64,000 nt of DNA, from the NCBI GenBank assembly GCA_025352325.1, contig JANXTR010000045.1, positions 62,001 through 126,000 on the forward strand, given 5' to 3'. The notes beneath the pieces were generated by a model that did no database searches, was not told the DNA's origin, and was given only the letters and a program-made list of their open reading frames with translations. The DNA comes from Microbacteriaceae bacterium. Its GTDB lineage: Bacteria; Actinomycetota; Actinomycetes; Actinomycetales; Microbacteriaceae. Below are positions 32,399 through 40,151 of this stretch, one piece after another. The position numbers and the translations under genes were made by a program. Positions within the stretch are counted from its first letter, which is position 1. Each line of letters starts with the position of its first letter.

Positions 32399-32422
32399 GA
32401 CGAGGAGCACCTCGAAAACGTT
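32399..32422 (-). promoter_or_regulatory. ECF-type promoter of sigma gene (AAC-17-CGTC)
   Basis: On the minus strand AAC (32422-32420) and CGTC (32402-32399) are separated by 17 bases, matching the common ECF pattern. Transcription from about 32393 would leave a short leader with the Shine-Dalgarno sequence before ATG 32374. It probably responds to its own product. Confidence 0.55.
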
Positions 32423-32443
32423 GGGGTCTATCTCGGCGAAGTA

Positions 32444-32472
32444 TTCGTCAGCCGGCTGACTAATGCCATACT
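32444..32472 (+). promoter_or_regulatory. MMPL gene promoter (TTCGTC-17-CATACT)
   Basis: TTCGTC (32444-32449) and CATACT (32467-32472) are 17 bases apart, and ATG 32479 follows the -10 by six bases. The palindrome at 32447-32460 covers the -35 end and spacer. Confidence 0.5.
32447..32460. promoter_or_regulatory. TetR-type operator over the MMPL promoter
   Basis: GTCAGCCGGCTGAC is a perfect 14-bp palindrome. ATT and AAT arms one base further out extend it to 22 bp with a single mismatched pair. Such sites bind TetR-like repressors of export genes; no such gene is adjacent. Confidence 0.55.
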
Positions 32473-32478
32473 TCCGAC

Positions 32479-34605
32479 ATGAGAAAAGAGCCGGCACGCT
32501 GGATTCGGATCATCGCACCCCTGATTCTGGTGGTGATCTGGCTCGGTGTCTCCGGAGTCGGTGGCCCCACTTTCGGCAAGATCAGCGAGGTCGCTAACAA
32601 CGACCAGGCCAGCTACCTGCCTGCCAGCGCCGAGTCGACCCAGGTGCAGAGCGACCTGAAGAAGTTCTTTCCCTCGGACACGGTGCCCGCGATCGTCGTG
32701 TACGCGCGCTCGGCAGGGGTCAGCGCCGCCGACACGAGCTGGGTTGCCGACCGGATCAGCGCGCTGCAGTCGGTCGACGGGGTGGGAACGGTCGTCGGCC
32801 CGATTCCGTCGTCGGATGGCCAGGCGTTTCAGGTGCTGGTTCCCGTGAAGTCGAGCGCCGTCGCCACGACCGTCATCGGCGAGGTGCGCACGGTCGCCGT
32901 GGACGGGGTGCCGTCCGGCCTCACCAGCTACGTCACCGGACCCGCGGCCCTCATCGTTGACTTCGCGGGCGGATTCAGCGGCATCGACGGGATCCTGCTG
33001 CTGGTCGCCCTGCTCGCTGTCTTCGTGATCCTCCTCATCGTCTATCGCTCGCCGCTGCTGCCGATCCTGGTGCTGCTGACCTCGACGTTCGCGCTCACCG
33101 GCAGCATCCTCGTCGTCTACTGGCTCGCGAAAGCCGACGTCATCACCGTCACCGGGCAGAGCCAGGGGATCCTGTCGATCCTCGCGCTCGGGGCCGCGAC
33201 CGACTACTCGCTGCTGCTGGTCGCGCGCTACCGCGAGGCTCTGACGCAGCATCGCACCGGCTGGTCGGCGATGCGCGTGGCCTATCGCGCCGCCCTCGAG
33301 CCGATCGCGGCGTCGGCGGCCACCGTCATTCTCGGCGTACTCTGCCTGCTGCTCTCGGGGCTCAACTCGAATCGCGGCCTTGGTCCCGTCGCCGCCATCG
33401 GCATCTTGTTCGCCATGCTGGCCGCCCTCACCGCGCTGCCCGCCCTGCTGGTGCTCTGCGGGCGCGCGGCGTTCTGGCCGTTCCGACCCAAGTACGTGGA
33501 GCCGGTGGATGGCGCCCCCGCCCCCGTGAAGACGGCGCGGCTCTGGGTCGGGGTCGGCCGTGTGATCTCGCGGCGCCCGCGTCCGGTCTGGATCGTCTCG
33601 GTGCTGTTGCTCGGTGCCGCCTCCCTCGGGTTGCTGCAGCTGCAGGCCAACGGCGTGCCGCAGACCGACCTGCTGCTCACCCAGTCCGACTCGGTCGACG
33701 GCCAGAGGCTGTTGGCGAAGCACTTCGACGCGGGCTCGGGAAGCCCGGTCTACATCGTGGCCGACGCGGGCAAAGCCGATCAGGTGGTGTCGCTCGCGAC
33801 GGGCACGAAGAACGTGTCGGATGCCGTGCTCTTCACGGGCGCGACCGGTGCCCCGGGCACGCCCGGGGCTCCCGTTCCGCCGGCGAAGGTTGTCGACGGA
33901 ACCGTTCTCATCGAGGCGACCCTCGGCGTCGAGGCCGACTCCGATGCCGCGCAGAAGGTCGTCACCACGCTCCGCGACACGCTGCCGGCGGTCGATGCGA
34001 GCGCGAAGGTCGGGGGAGTGACCGCGCTCGCGCTCGACACCACCGACACCGCGACGGCGGATCTCCACGTCGTCATCCCTGCGGTGCTGCTGGTGGTGCT
34101 CGTCGTGCTCATGCTGCTGCTGCGCTCGATCCTGGCGCCGCTGCTGCTGATCGGCACCGTCGTGCTCTCGTACGCGGCGACTCTCGGTATCTCGGCGCTG
34201 GTGTTCAACCACCTGCTGCATTTCCCGGGGGCAGATGCCTCGGTGCCGCTGTTCGGCTTCGTCTTCCTGGTCGCGCTCGGAGTCGACTACAACATCTTCC
34301 TCATGACGCGCGTGCGGGAGGAGTCTCTGAAACACGGCACCAGGCCGGGCATCATCCGAGGCGTCCAGGCGACCGGTGGCGTGATCACCGCGGCAGGAAT
34401 CGTGCTGGCGGCGACCTTCTCGGCCCTCGGCGTCATCCCGATCCTGTTCCTGGTGCAGCTGGCATTCATCGTCGCCTTCGGCGTGCTGCTCGACACGATC
34501 CTGGTGCGCACGCTGCTGGTGCCGGCCCTGTCGTACGACATCGGGCGCCGGATCTGGTGGCCGTCGAAGCTCGGGCGGGAAGGCGCGGAATCCGACCGGC
34601 CCTGA
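32479..34605 (+). CDS. MMPL-family (RND) transporter
   Basis: This 708-residue RND/MMPL protein has one helix at the N-terminus, an extracytoplasmic domain (about 40-165), helices 2-6 (about 170-330), a second helix at about 370, a second porter domain (about 390-520) and helices 8-12. It carries ALGAATDYSLLLVARYRE and FLVALGVDYNIFLMTRVREE, the GxxxDY...R signature with the proton-relay Asp. The size matches the short actinobacterial MMPL class that exports lipids or drugs. It is predicted leaderless and controlled by the palindrome at 32447. Confidence 0.9.
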   Translation: MRKEPARWIRIIAPLILVVIWLGVSGVGGPTFGKISEVANNDQASYLPASAESTQVQSDLKKFFPSDTVPAIVVYARSAGVSAADTSWVADRISALQSVDGVGTVVGPIPSSDGQAFQVLVPVKSSAVATTVIGEVRTVAVDGVPSGLTSYVTGPAALIVDFAGGFSGIDGILLLVALLAVFVILLIVYRSPLLPILVLLTSTFALTGSILVVYWLAKADVITVTGQSQGILSILALGAATDYSLLLVARYREALTQHRTGWSAMRVAYRAALEPIAASAATVILGVLCLLLSGLNSNRGLGPVAAIGILFAMLAALTALPALLVLCGRAAFWPFRPKYVEPVDGAPAPVKTARLWVGVGRVISRRPRPVWIVSVLLLGAASLGLLQLQANGVPQTDLLLTQSDSVDGQRLLAKHFDAGSGSPVYIVADAGKADQVVSLATGTKNVSDAVLFTGATGAPGTPGAPVPPAKVVDGTVLIEATLGVEADSDAAQKVVTTLRDTLPAVDASAKVGGVTALALDTTDTATADLHVVIPAVLLVVLVVLMLLLRSILAPLLLIGTVVLSYAATLGISALVFNHLLHFPGADASVPLFGFVFLVALGVDYNIFLMTRVREESLKHGTRPGIIRGVQATGGVITAAGIVLAATFSALGVIPILFLVQLAFIVAFGVLLDTILVRTLLVPALSYDIGRRIWWPSKLGREGAESDRP

Positions 34606-34621
34606 TCCCGGGAACAGAAAG

Positions 34622-34694
34622 TGCCCCCGACTGGATTTGAACCAGCGACTTCTTCCTTCGGAGGGAAGCGCTCTATCCGCTGAGCTACGGGGGC
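34622..34694 (-). tRNA. tRNA-Arg, anticodon CCG
   Basis: The minus strand folds into a 73-base cloverleaf. The acceptor GCCCCCG pairs with CGGGGGC, the D arm reads GCTC...GAGC, the anticodon stem-loop is CTTCC-CTCCGAA-GGAAG, and the T arm carries the GGTTCAAATCC loop sequence. The seven-base loop CTCCGAA puts CCG at positions 34-36, which reads Arg codon CGG. The CCA end is not encoded. It lies 1.5 kb upstream of argS. Confidence 0.95.
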
Positions 34695-34735
34695 AGGATG
34701 CCTCCCAGGGTAGCAGGGCATGTCATGCTCGATTC

Positions 34736-35536
34736 GTGCCCCTGCGTCGCGAACTCCGCTCCTCGATGACCGTCCAGGTCAGCGATCCGTCCGCCTTCGT
34801 GCTGGCCAACGCGCCAGCCCTCGGGGTGCCATTCGAGAGCGAGCGGCTGACGATCACGCTGGACGGCCGCGAGGTCGCCGTGCGCGAGCTCGCCGAGGAT
34901 CCGCTGACGCGCCTCCGGTTGTTCGAGGCGACGCAGGGCGTCGTCACCATCGATTACGCGGCTGCGGTGCTCGGGCGTGCCGAGCTGGTCGCGGTGAATC
35001 CGACCGAGGCGATCGTCTACCTCCGACCGAGCCGCTACGTGCAGTCGGACACGCTCACCCCCTTCGCCCGCGACACTTTCGCCCATCGGGATGCCGCGCG
35101 CCTGGTGCGGGAGGTCTCCGCCTGGGTGCACGACCACCTCGAGTACACCGCCGATGCCACCACGCCGACCGGGGGAGCGGTCGAGACACTTGCCGCGCGG
35201 GCGGGAGTCTGCCGTGACTACGCGCACCTCACCACCGCTCTGTTGCGCGCGCTCGACGTGCCCGCGCGGCTGGTGTCTGTCTACGCGCCGCAGCTCGATC
35301 CGATGGACTTCCACGCCGTCGTCGAAGCTCTCGTCGACGGGAGGTGGGTCGTCGTCGACTCGACGCGCCTCGCCCCGCGCGCGGCCATGGTGCGCATGGC
35401 GACGGGCCGTGACGCCACAGATACTGCGTGGCTCACCAACACTCTCTCCGACGTCGAACTGCTGACCCTCTTCGTGGATGCCACGGCCGACGAGTCCTTC
35501 GACGACGATCCCGACGAGCTGGTCGCGCTCGGCTAG
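34736..35536 (+). CDS. Transglutaminase-like domain protein
   Basis: This 266-residue protein has an N-terminal beta domain (SMTVQVSDPSAFVLANAP) and a transglutaminase-like core with the triad Cys in LAARAGVCRDYAHLTTALLR (about residue 158), His in DPMDFHAVVEAL and Asp in WVVVDSTRLAPRAAMVR. Bacterial members are mostly papain-like peptidases or transamidases of unknown substrate, often cytosolic, as here where no signal peptide is seen. GTG 34736 follows a CATGCT hexamer by six bases and fits the homology; the longer frame overlaps the tRNA. Confidence 0.86.
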   Translation: MPLRRELRSSMTVQVSDPSAFVLANAPALGVPFESERLTITLDGREVAVRELAEDPLTRLRLFEATQGVVTIDYAAAVLGRAELVAVNPTEAIVYLRPSRYVQSDTLTPFARDTFAHRDAARLVREVSAWVHDHLEYTADATTPTGGAVETLAARAGVCRDYAHLTTALLRALDVPARLVSVYAPQLDPMDFHAVVEALVDGRWVVVDSTRLAPRAAMVRMATGRDATDTAWLTNTLSDVELLTLFVDATADESFDDDPDELVALG

Positions 35537-36124
35537 CTACTTCAGTGCGCCCAGCGCCGCGTCGATCAGGTCAGCCGGGTCGCCGGGCTCGGCGAAGTCG
35601 ACCGAGGTCGCCACGACCCAGTAGTTGCCCTGGAAGACGATCGCCGTCCCGACGCCCCCCGCCACGCTGAAATACGCCTCGTCGCCGTAGGTGGGCACCA
35701 GCTTCCCCTGCGAGACGGCCTCATTCTTGAGGTTCTCGATGGATGCCGCATCCAGGTGTGCAACCGAGATGTCGATCGTGTCGCCGCTGGTCTGATTGCT
35801 CCAGCGGCAGGCGATGCCCGACTCGGATTTCGCGGTGGCCGCGGCCGAGCCGCTGGCCGGGGTCCAGCTCGTCAGGAGCCCGAAGTTCGGGTTGTACGCG
35901 TAGATGGTGTCTGCCGGCACCAGGGTGTCGCAGCCGATCGCGACGGGGGTGGGGCTCGCACTCGGGGATGGAGCCGTGGTCGGGGTACGCGAGGCCGATG
36001 CGGACGGGGTCGTGCTCGCCGACCCGCTCGGCGACGGGGTCGGGGTGGGGGTGCATCCGCTCAGTAACGCGACGAAGACCACCCCAACGGCGAGTGGAGC
36101 GAGTAGACGAACCGTTCTAGGCAT
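35537..36124 (-). CDS. Putative lipoprotein with Ser/Thr/Pro-rich linker
   Basis: This 195-residue protein has a signal peptide ending in a lipobox (VFVALLSGC, Cys24) and a linker of repeated Thr/Pro/Ser (residues 25-65). Its C-terminal domain of about 130 residues has two Cys ([23 protein letters not shown]), a pattern of small secreted actinobacterial lipoproteins. It should be anchored on the outer face of the membrane. The function is unknown. ATG 36124 follows a GACAAT hexamer by six bases. It is convergent with the transglutaminase gene, with no gap, and divergent from argS. Confidence 0.8.
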   Translation of the reverse strand: MPRTVRLLAPLAVGVVFVALLSGCTPTPTPSPSGSASTTPSASASRTPTTAPSPSASPTPVAIGCDTLVPADTIYAYNPNFGLLTSWTPASGSAAATAKSESGIACRWSNQTSGDTIDISVAHLDAASIENLKNEAVSQGKLVPTYGDEAYFSVAGGVGTAIVFQGNYWVVATSVDFAEPGDPADLIDAALGALK

Positions 36125-36175
36125 GGGCTCATTGTCTCCCGACGTCCCTGACCGGCCGCCTCGGACACGGCTGGG

Positions 36176-36181
36176 TAGAAT
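36176..36181 (+). promoter_or_regulatory. -10 element of argS (TAGAAT)
   Basis: TAGAAT is followed by eight bases and GTG 36190, so the leader is absent or only a base or two long. Confidence 0.5.
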
Positions 36182-36189
36182 CGCTCCTT

Positions 36190-37842
36190 GTGAATCCCGC
36201 CGAATTGACCGCAACGCTTCTCGACACCGTCCGCACGACGGTCGGGGCGCGAGCGGAGGAGGTGGCGGCGGCGGACGTGACCCTCGAGCGCCCGCGCAAC
36301 CGGGATCACGGCGACTGGGCCTCCAACGTTGCGCTCAAGCTCGGTAAGCGACTCGAGCTGAATCCACCTGACTTCGCGGCCGCGATCGCGGCCGCGCTCA
36401 CCGAGGTCGACGGGATCGCGAAGGCCGAGGTTGCCGGCCCCGGTTTCCTGAACATCACTCTGGACGCGGCGGCCGCGGGCGTGCTCGCGCAGAAGATCGT
36501 GGAGGCGGGCGAACTCTACGGCCGCGGCACCCTCTACGACGGTGTCCCGATGAACCTGGAGTTCGTCTCGGCCAACCCGACCGGCCCGCTGCACATCGGC
36601 GGCACCCGCTGGGCCGCGGTCGGCGACAGCCTCGCGCGCATCTTCCAGGCGCAGGGCGGGCTGGTCACGCGCGAGTACTACTTCAACGACCACGGCGCGC
36701 AGATCGACCGCTTCGCCCGCAGTCTCATGGCGGCCTACCGCGGCGAGGCCGCACCGGAAGACGGCTACGGCGGGCAGTACATCCTCGACATCGCAGCCCG
36801 CGTGATCGAGGCCTACCCGGGCGACCTGGATTCGCTCCCGCACGCCGAGCTCCAGGAGACGTTCCGCGCGGTCGGCATCGAGTTGATGTTCGGCGACATC
36901 AAGGCGAGCCTGCACAACTTCGGCGTCGACTTCGACGTCTACTTCCATGAGAACGACCTGCACGAGTCGGGCGCCGTCGACCACGCGGTGGCCCGCCTGC
37001 GCGAGCTCGGCCACATCTACCAGGCAGACGGGGCGACCTGGCTGCGCACCAGCGAGTTCGGCGACGACAAGGACCGGGTCGTCATCAAGAGCGACGGCGA
37101 GGCCGCGTACATCTCGGGCGATCTCGCCTACTACCTCAACAAGCGGGAGCGGGGCTTCGAGCGCAACCTGATCCTGCTGGGCGCCGACCACCACGGCTAC
37201 GTCAAGCGTCTGATGGCGATGACGGCTGCGTTCGGCGACGTTCCGTACGTCAACCTCGAGATCCTGATCGGCCAGCTTGTCAACCTGATCAAGGACGGCG
37301 AACCGGTCAAAATGTCGAAGCGTGCGGGCACCGTCGTCACGATGGAGGACCTCGTCGACGTCGTGGGCGTGGATGCCGCACGCTACGCCCTGGTGCGCAG
37401 CTCGCTGGATTCGCCGCTCGACGTCGACCTCGACCTGCTCACCAAGCGGACGAACGACAACCCGGTCTTCTATGTGCAGTACGCCCACGCCCGCACGCAG
37501 GCCGTCGCGCGCAACGCCGACGCGGCCGCAGTGCCACGCGGCCGCTTCGACGCCTCGCTTCTCGCGCACGAGACCGAGAGCGCGCTGCTCGGCGTGCTCG
37601 CCGACTACCCGCGCGTGATCCTGCAGGCCGCCGAGTACCGCGAACCGCACCGCGTCGCGCGCTACGTCGAGGAGCTCGCAGGCACCTATCACCGCTGGTA
37701 TGACGCCTGCCGCATCATCCCGCAGGGCGACGAGCCGGTCGAGGCCGTGCACGAGACCCGCCGCTGGCTGAACGACGCGACCGGGCAGGTGCTCCGCAAC
37801 GGGCTCGGCCTGGTGGGCGTGAGTGCTCCGGAGCGGATGTAA
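36190..37842 (+). CDS. argS: Arginyl-tRNA synthetase
   Basis: This 550-residue class I synthetase has the N-terminal Add-1 domain for the tRNA D-loop (residues 1-115, [17 protein letters not shown]). The HIGH-type motif reads [14 protein letters not shown] at about residue 135, [17 protein letters not shown] follows, and the KMSKS-type motif reads [13 protein letters not shown] at about 377. A helical anticodon-binding domain ends in AERM-like GVSAPERM. The GTG start follows the TAGAAT -10 closely. It heads a run with the LmeA-like and LOG-family genes. Confidence 0.96.
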   Translation: MNPAELTATLLDTVRTTVGARAEEVAAADVTLERPRNRDHGDWASNVALKLGKRLELNPPDFAAAIAAALTEVDGIAKAEVAGPGFLNITLDAAAAGVLAQKIVEAGELYGRGTLYDGVPMNLEFVSANPTGPLHIGGTRWAAVGDSLARIFQAQGGLVTREYYFNDHGAQIDRFARSLMAAYRGEAAPEDGYGGQYILDIAARVIEAYPGDLDSLPHAELQETFRAVGIELMFGDIKASLHNFGVDFDVYFHENDLHESGAVDHAVARLRELGHIYQADGATWLRTSEFGDDKDRVVIKSDGEAAYISGDLAYYLNKRERGFERNLILLGADHHGYVKRLMAMTAAFGDVPYVNLEILIGQLVNLIKDGEPVKMSKRAGTVVTMEDLVDVVGVDAARYALVRSSLDSPLDVDLDLLTKRTNDNPVFYVQYAHARTQAVARNADAAAVPRGRFDASLLAHETESALLGVLADYPRVILQAAEYREPHRVARYVEELAGTYHRWYDACRIIPQGDEPVEAVHETRRWLNDATGQVLRNGLGLVGVSAPERM

Positions 37843-37845
37843 GCG

Positions 37846-38637
37846 ATGACTTCCGCATCGAGGATCGAGCCGATCAGAGGGAGGCGTCGGGTGTGGCCGT
37901 TCGTCGTCATCGCGATGGTCGTGGTGGTGCTGATCGTCGGGGCATTCATCGCGGATGCCGCCGCCAAGGCGTCCGCGCGTGACCAGATCCGCTCCCAGCT
38001 CGTCTCCGCCCTCGGGCTGCCCGCGTCGGCGGACGTCACGGTGGACGTCGGGCCCGGGTCGATCCTGCTCCAGGCCCTCTCAGGTTCTCTCGCGACGGTC
38101 GACGTGAGCGTGCCAGAACTCGCCTTCGGCGAACTGGTCGGGTCAGCCGACATCCATGCCACGAAGGTGCCGCTCGACACGAGCAAGCCGGTCGGGACGC
38201 TCGCGGTGAACTACGCGGTCACCGAGAAGAATCTCGCCGCCATCGCGAAGAACCTGAGCGGGGTCGACATCACCGCGGTCACGCTTGAACGCTCCGAGAT
38301 CGTCGCGGCAGCGAGCCTCACCGTGCTCGGTGCCACGGTCCCGGTGTCGTTCGGGCTGACCCCCTCGGTGTCGGGCGGGCGGTTGGTGTTCACCCCGGCG
38401 CACATCCGGCTCGGTGGGCAGACGTTCACCGCGGAGCAGCTCACGGCGAACCCTCTTTTCGGCGGTCTGGCTCGCGGTCTGCTGAAGCAGCAGTCGTTCT
38501 GTGTGGCGCAGTATCTGCCGAAGGCGCTCACCGCGACCGCGGTGCAGATCGTCGGCGGCTCGCTGATCATGAGCTTCTCGGGCGACGGCGCCGCGCTCGG
38601 CGGTCCGGAGTTCACGACGAAGGGCGGCTGCTCGTGA
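37846..38637 (+). CDS. LmeA-like phospholipid-binding membrane protein (DUF2993)
   Basis: This 263-residue protein has a cytoplasmic basic N-terminus, one membrane helix (about 16-40, VWPFVVIAMVVVVLIVGAF) and an extracytoplasmic DUF2993 domain. Segments such as VTVDVGPGSILLQALSG, LGATVPVSFGLTP and FCVAQYLPKALT fit that family. LmeA of mycobacteria acts in lipomannan elongation and binds phospholipid; a related envelope role is inferred. It follows argS after three bases, and its stop overlaps the next start (GTGA). Confidence 0.78.
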   Translation: MTSASRIEPIRGRRRVWPFVVIAMVVVVLIVGAFIADAAAKASARDQIRSQLVSALGLPASADVTVDVGPGSILLQALSGSLATVDVSVPELAFGELVGSADIHATKVPLDTSKPVGTLAVNYAVTEKNLAAIAKNLSGVDITAVTLERSEIVAAASLTVLGATVPVSFGLTPSVSGGRLVFTPAHIRLGGQTFTAEQLTANPLFGGLARGLLKQQSFCVAQYLPKALTATAVQIVGGSLIMSFSGDGAALGGPEFTTKGGCS

Positions 38638-39680
38638 GGGTCGCACCCGAGGTCGGGCTGCCGTTCGAGCCGATCCGCAACAGCGTCTACACGGCCGACG
38701 AACTGTTCACCGGGTTCGATCCAGCGTCGCCCGGCTCGTACGCCCGCACGCGCGACTTCCGCTCGTACGAGTGGTTCGTGCGCACCGGACGCGGCAACCC
38801 GATCGAGCCGTACGCCGCCATGATGCGCGCCTTGCACGACTCCTCGGTCACGCTCGACATGGGCACGACGATCCGGGAGCGCCGGGTCGTCGGGATCATG
38901 GGCGGGCATCAGCTGCCCCGGGACTCCGCCGCCTACCGCAGCATCGCCGAGCTCGGCCGCGACCTCGCTCGCCGCGGCATGCTCGTGTGCACCGGGGGAG
39001 GCCCGGGCGCCATGGAGGCCGGTCACGTCGGCGCCTCGCTGTCGCAGCATCCGCACGCGCAGCTCGACTCGACCATCGCGGTGCTCGCCGAGATGCCGGA
39101 CATGCCGCGGCTCAGCGAGATCGTCGCGGCCGACGGAACGCCCGACCCGCGGCTCGTGCAGGTCGCTCAGGACTGGTTCGCGCCCGCCTGGGAGCTGAGC
39201 AGGTCGATCGTTTCGCCGGTGGCATCCCTCTCGATCCCGACCTGGCACTACGGGCACGAGCCAACATCGCCGTTCGCGACGCACATCGCGAAACTGTTCC
39301 AGAACAGCATCCGCGAAGACGGCCTGCTGACGGTCGCGCGCCAGGGCATCGTCTTCACGCAGGGCAGCGCGGGCACCCTGCACGAGGTGTTCCAGGATGC
39401 CGAGCAGAACTTCTACGCGACAGGCGGCGCGGCGCCCGACGGCGCGACGGCCAGCGAGTCGGTCTTTAGCCCAATGGTCTTCCTCGACAGCGAGTACTGG
39501 ACGACGACCCTCCCCGTGCGCCAGCTGATGACGGCGCTGTTCGAGACGGCCGCGCCCGCCGTCAGGATGCGGTTCAATGACCTTGTGCTGGTGACCGATG
39601 ACATCCGCGAGGCTGTGGAGCACCTCGACCGTTTCGAGGCGACCCCGTCGCGCCTCGCCGTCGGCCGGTCGGCGCGCTGA
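38634..39680 (+). CDS. LOG-family (lysine decarboxylase-like) protein
   Basis: This 348-residue protein has the Rossmann-type LOG core with VVGIMGGHQLPR, a GGGPGAMEAGHVGA motif at about residue 122, and FTQGSAGTLHEVFQD in place of the usual PGGxGTxxE, so the loop is altered (QGS). True LOG proteins release cytokinin bases from nucleotides; this longer relative with changed motif should not be assumed to do so. It overlaps the LmeA-like gene by four bases and the next small gene by one. Confidence 0.82.
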   Translation: MRVAPEVGLPFEPIRNSVYTADELFTGFDPASPGSYARTRDFRSYEWFVRTGRGNPIEPYAAMMRALHDSSVTLDMGTTIRERRVVGIMGGHQLPRDSAAYRSIAELGRDLARRGMLVCTGGGPGAMEAGHVGASLSQHPHAQLDSTIAVLAEMPDMPRLSEIVAADGTPDPRLVQVAQDWFAPAWELSRSIVSPVASLSIPTWHYGHEPTSPFATHIAKLFQNSIREDGLLTVARQGIVFTQGSAGTLHEVFQDAEQNFYATGGAAPDGATASESVFSPMVFLDSEYWTTTLPVRQLMTALFETAAPAVRMRFNDLVLVTDDIREAVEHLDRFEATPSRLAVGRSAR

Positions 39681-39901
39681 TGGACTGGCGCATCCCGGCT
39701 GTCATCCTGATCGTCATCGTGGCGACCGCGATCTTCGTGGTCATCCTGCGCAACAACCAGCGCCGCACCGACCAGGCCCGCGAGGAGGCGGTCGCGCGGG
39801 GCGAGACCGATCGCAAGAGCCCCAACCTCACAGTCGCCTACCTCGTCATCGGGGGCGCGTTGCTCGTGGTGGGCGCCGTGATGCTCACCACTGGCCACTA
39901 G
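39680..39901 (+). CDS. Small two-helix membrane protein
   Basis: This 73-residue protein has helix 1 at about 5-23 (PAVILIVIVATAIFVVIL), a charged middle of about 27 residues (NNQRRTDQAREEAVARGETD) and helix 2 at about 52-70 (AYLVIGGALLVVGAVML). The start ATG shares a base with the LOG-family stop (TGATG), so it is translationally coupled. Function unknown. Confidence 0.72.
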   Translation: MDWRIPAVILIVIVATAIFVVILRNNQRRTDQAREEAVARGETDRKSPNLTVAYLVIGGALLVVGAVMLTTGH

Positions 39902-39905
39902 CGCG

Positions 39906-40028
39906 TCAGCCGGACCCGATCCAGACCATCAGGATGGCGACGGGCTCGAGCACGGCGAGCGTGAGCACGGCGAACGGCAGCGCGATCAGCACGATCGACC
40001 AAATCGCGGGAGCCGGAACGCGTCGCAT
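39906..40028 (-). CDS. 40-residue single-helix membrane protein
   Basis: The minus strand has an ATG at 40028 with GGAAGGA about eight bases upstream, then RRVPAPAIWSIVLIALPFAV followed by LTLAVLEPVAILMVWIGSG and TGA at 39908. A single hydrophobic helix fills most of the chain after a basic N-terminus. It lies between a two-helix protein and the lysA promoter and faces both. The Shine-Dalgarno sequence and full-length hydrophobicity support it. Function unknown. Confidence 0.5.
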   Translation of the reverse strand: MRRVPAPAIWSIVLIALPFAVLTLAVLEPVAILMVWIGSG

Positions 40029-40060
40029 GCCCCCGATCCTTCCCGCTTTCGCGCATCCAA

Positions 40061-40066
40061 TACACT
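40061..40066 (+). promoter_or_regulatory. -10 element of lysA operon (TACACT)
   Basis: TACACT predicts a start near 40073 and an 80-base leader. The first bases of the leader form a small hairpin, GGCTT (40073-40077) with AAGCC (40086-40090). GAGG precedes GTG 40152. Confidence 0.45.
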
Positions 40067-40151
40067 GGGAGTGGCTTCAGGGACCAAGCCGGGTTCGCTC
40101 GCCTCACTCTTCGTTCCGACGGCCCCGTGTCGACGACCAACGTGAGGTCCT

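Noticed and set aside
34287-34721. 144-codon frame on the minus strand reading PVAQRIERFPPKEEVAGSNPVG
   Set aside because: This peptide is the well-known false translation through a tRNA gene; the locus is tRNA-Arg(CCG).
38634-39680. Calling the LOG-family gene a cytokinin-activating enzyme
   Set aside because: The PGGxGTxxE motif is changed to QGSAGTLHE and the protein is much longer than LOG, so the function is not assigned.
40067-40151. 80-base lysA leader as a lysine riboswitch
   Set aside because: It is far too short and only a five-base hairpin is visible.
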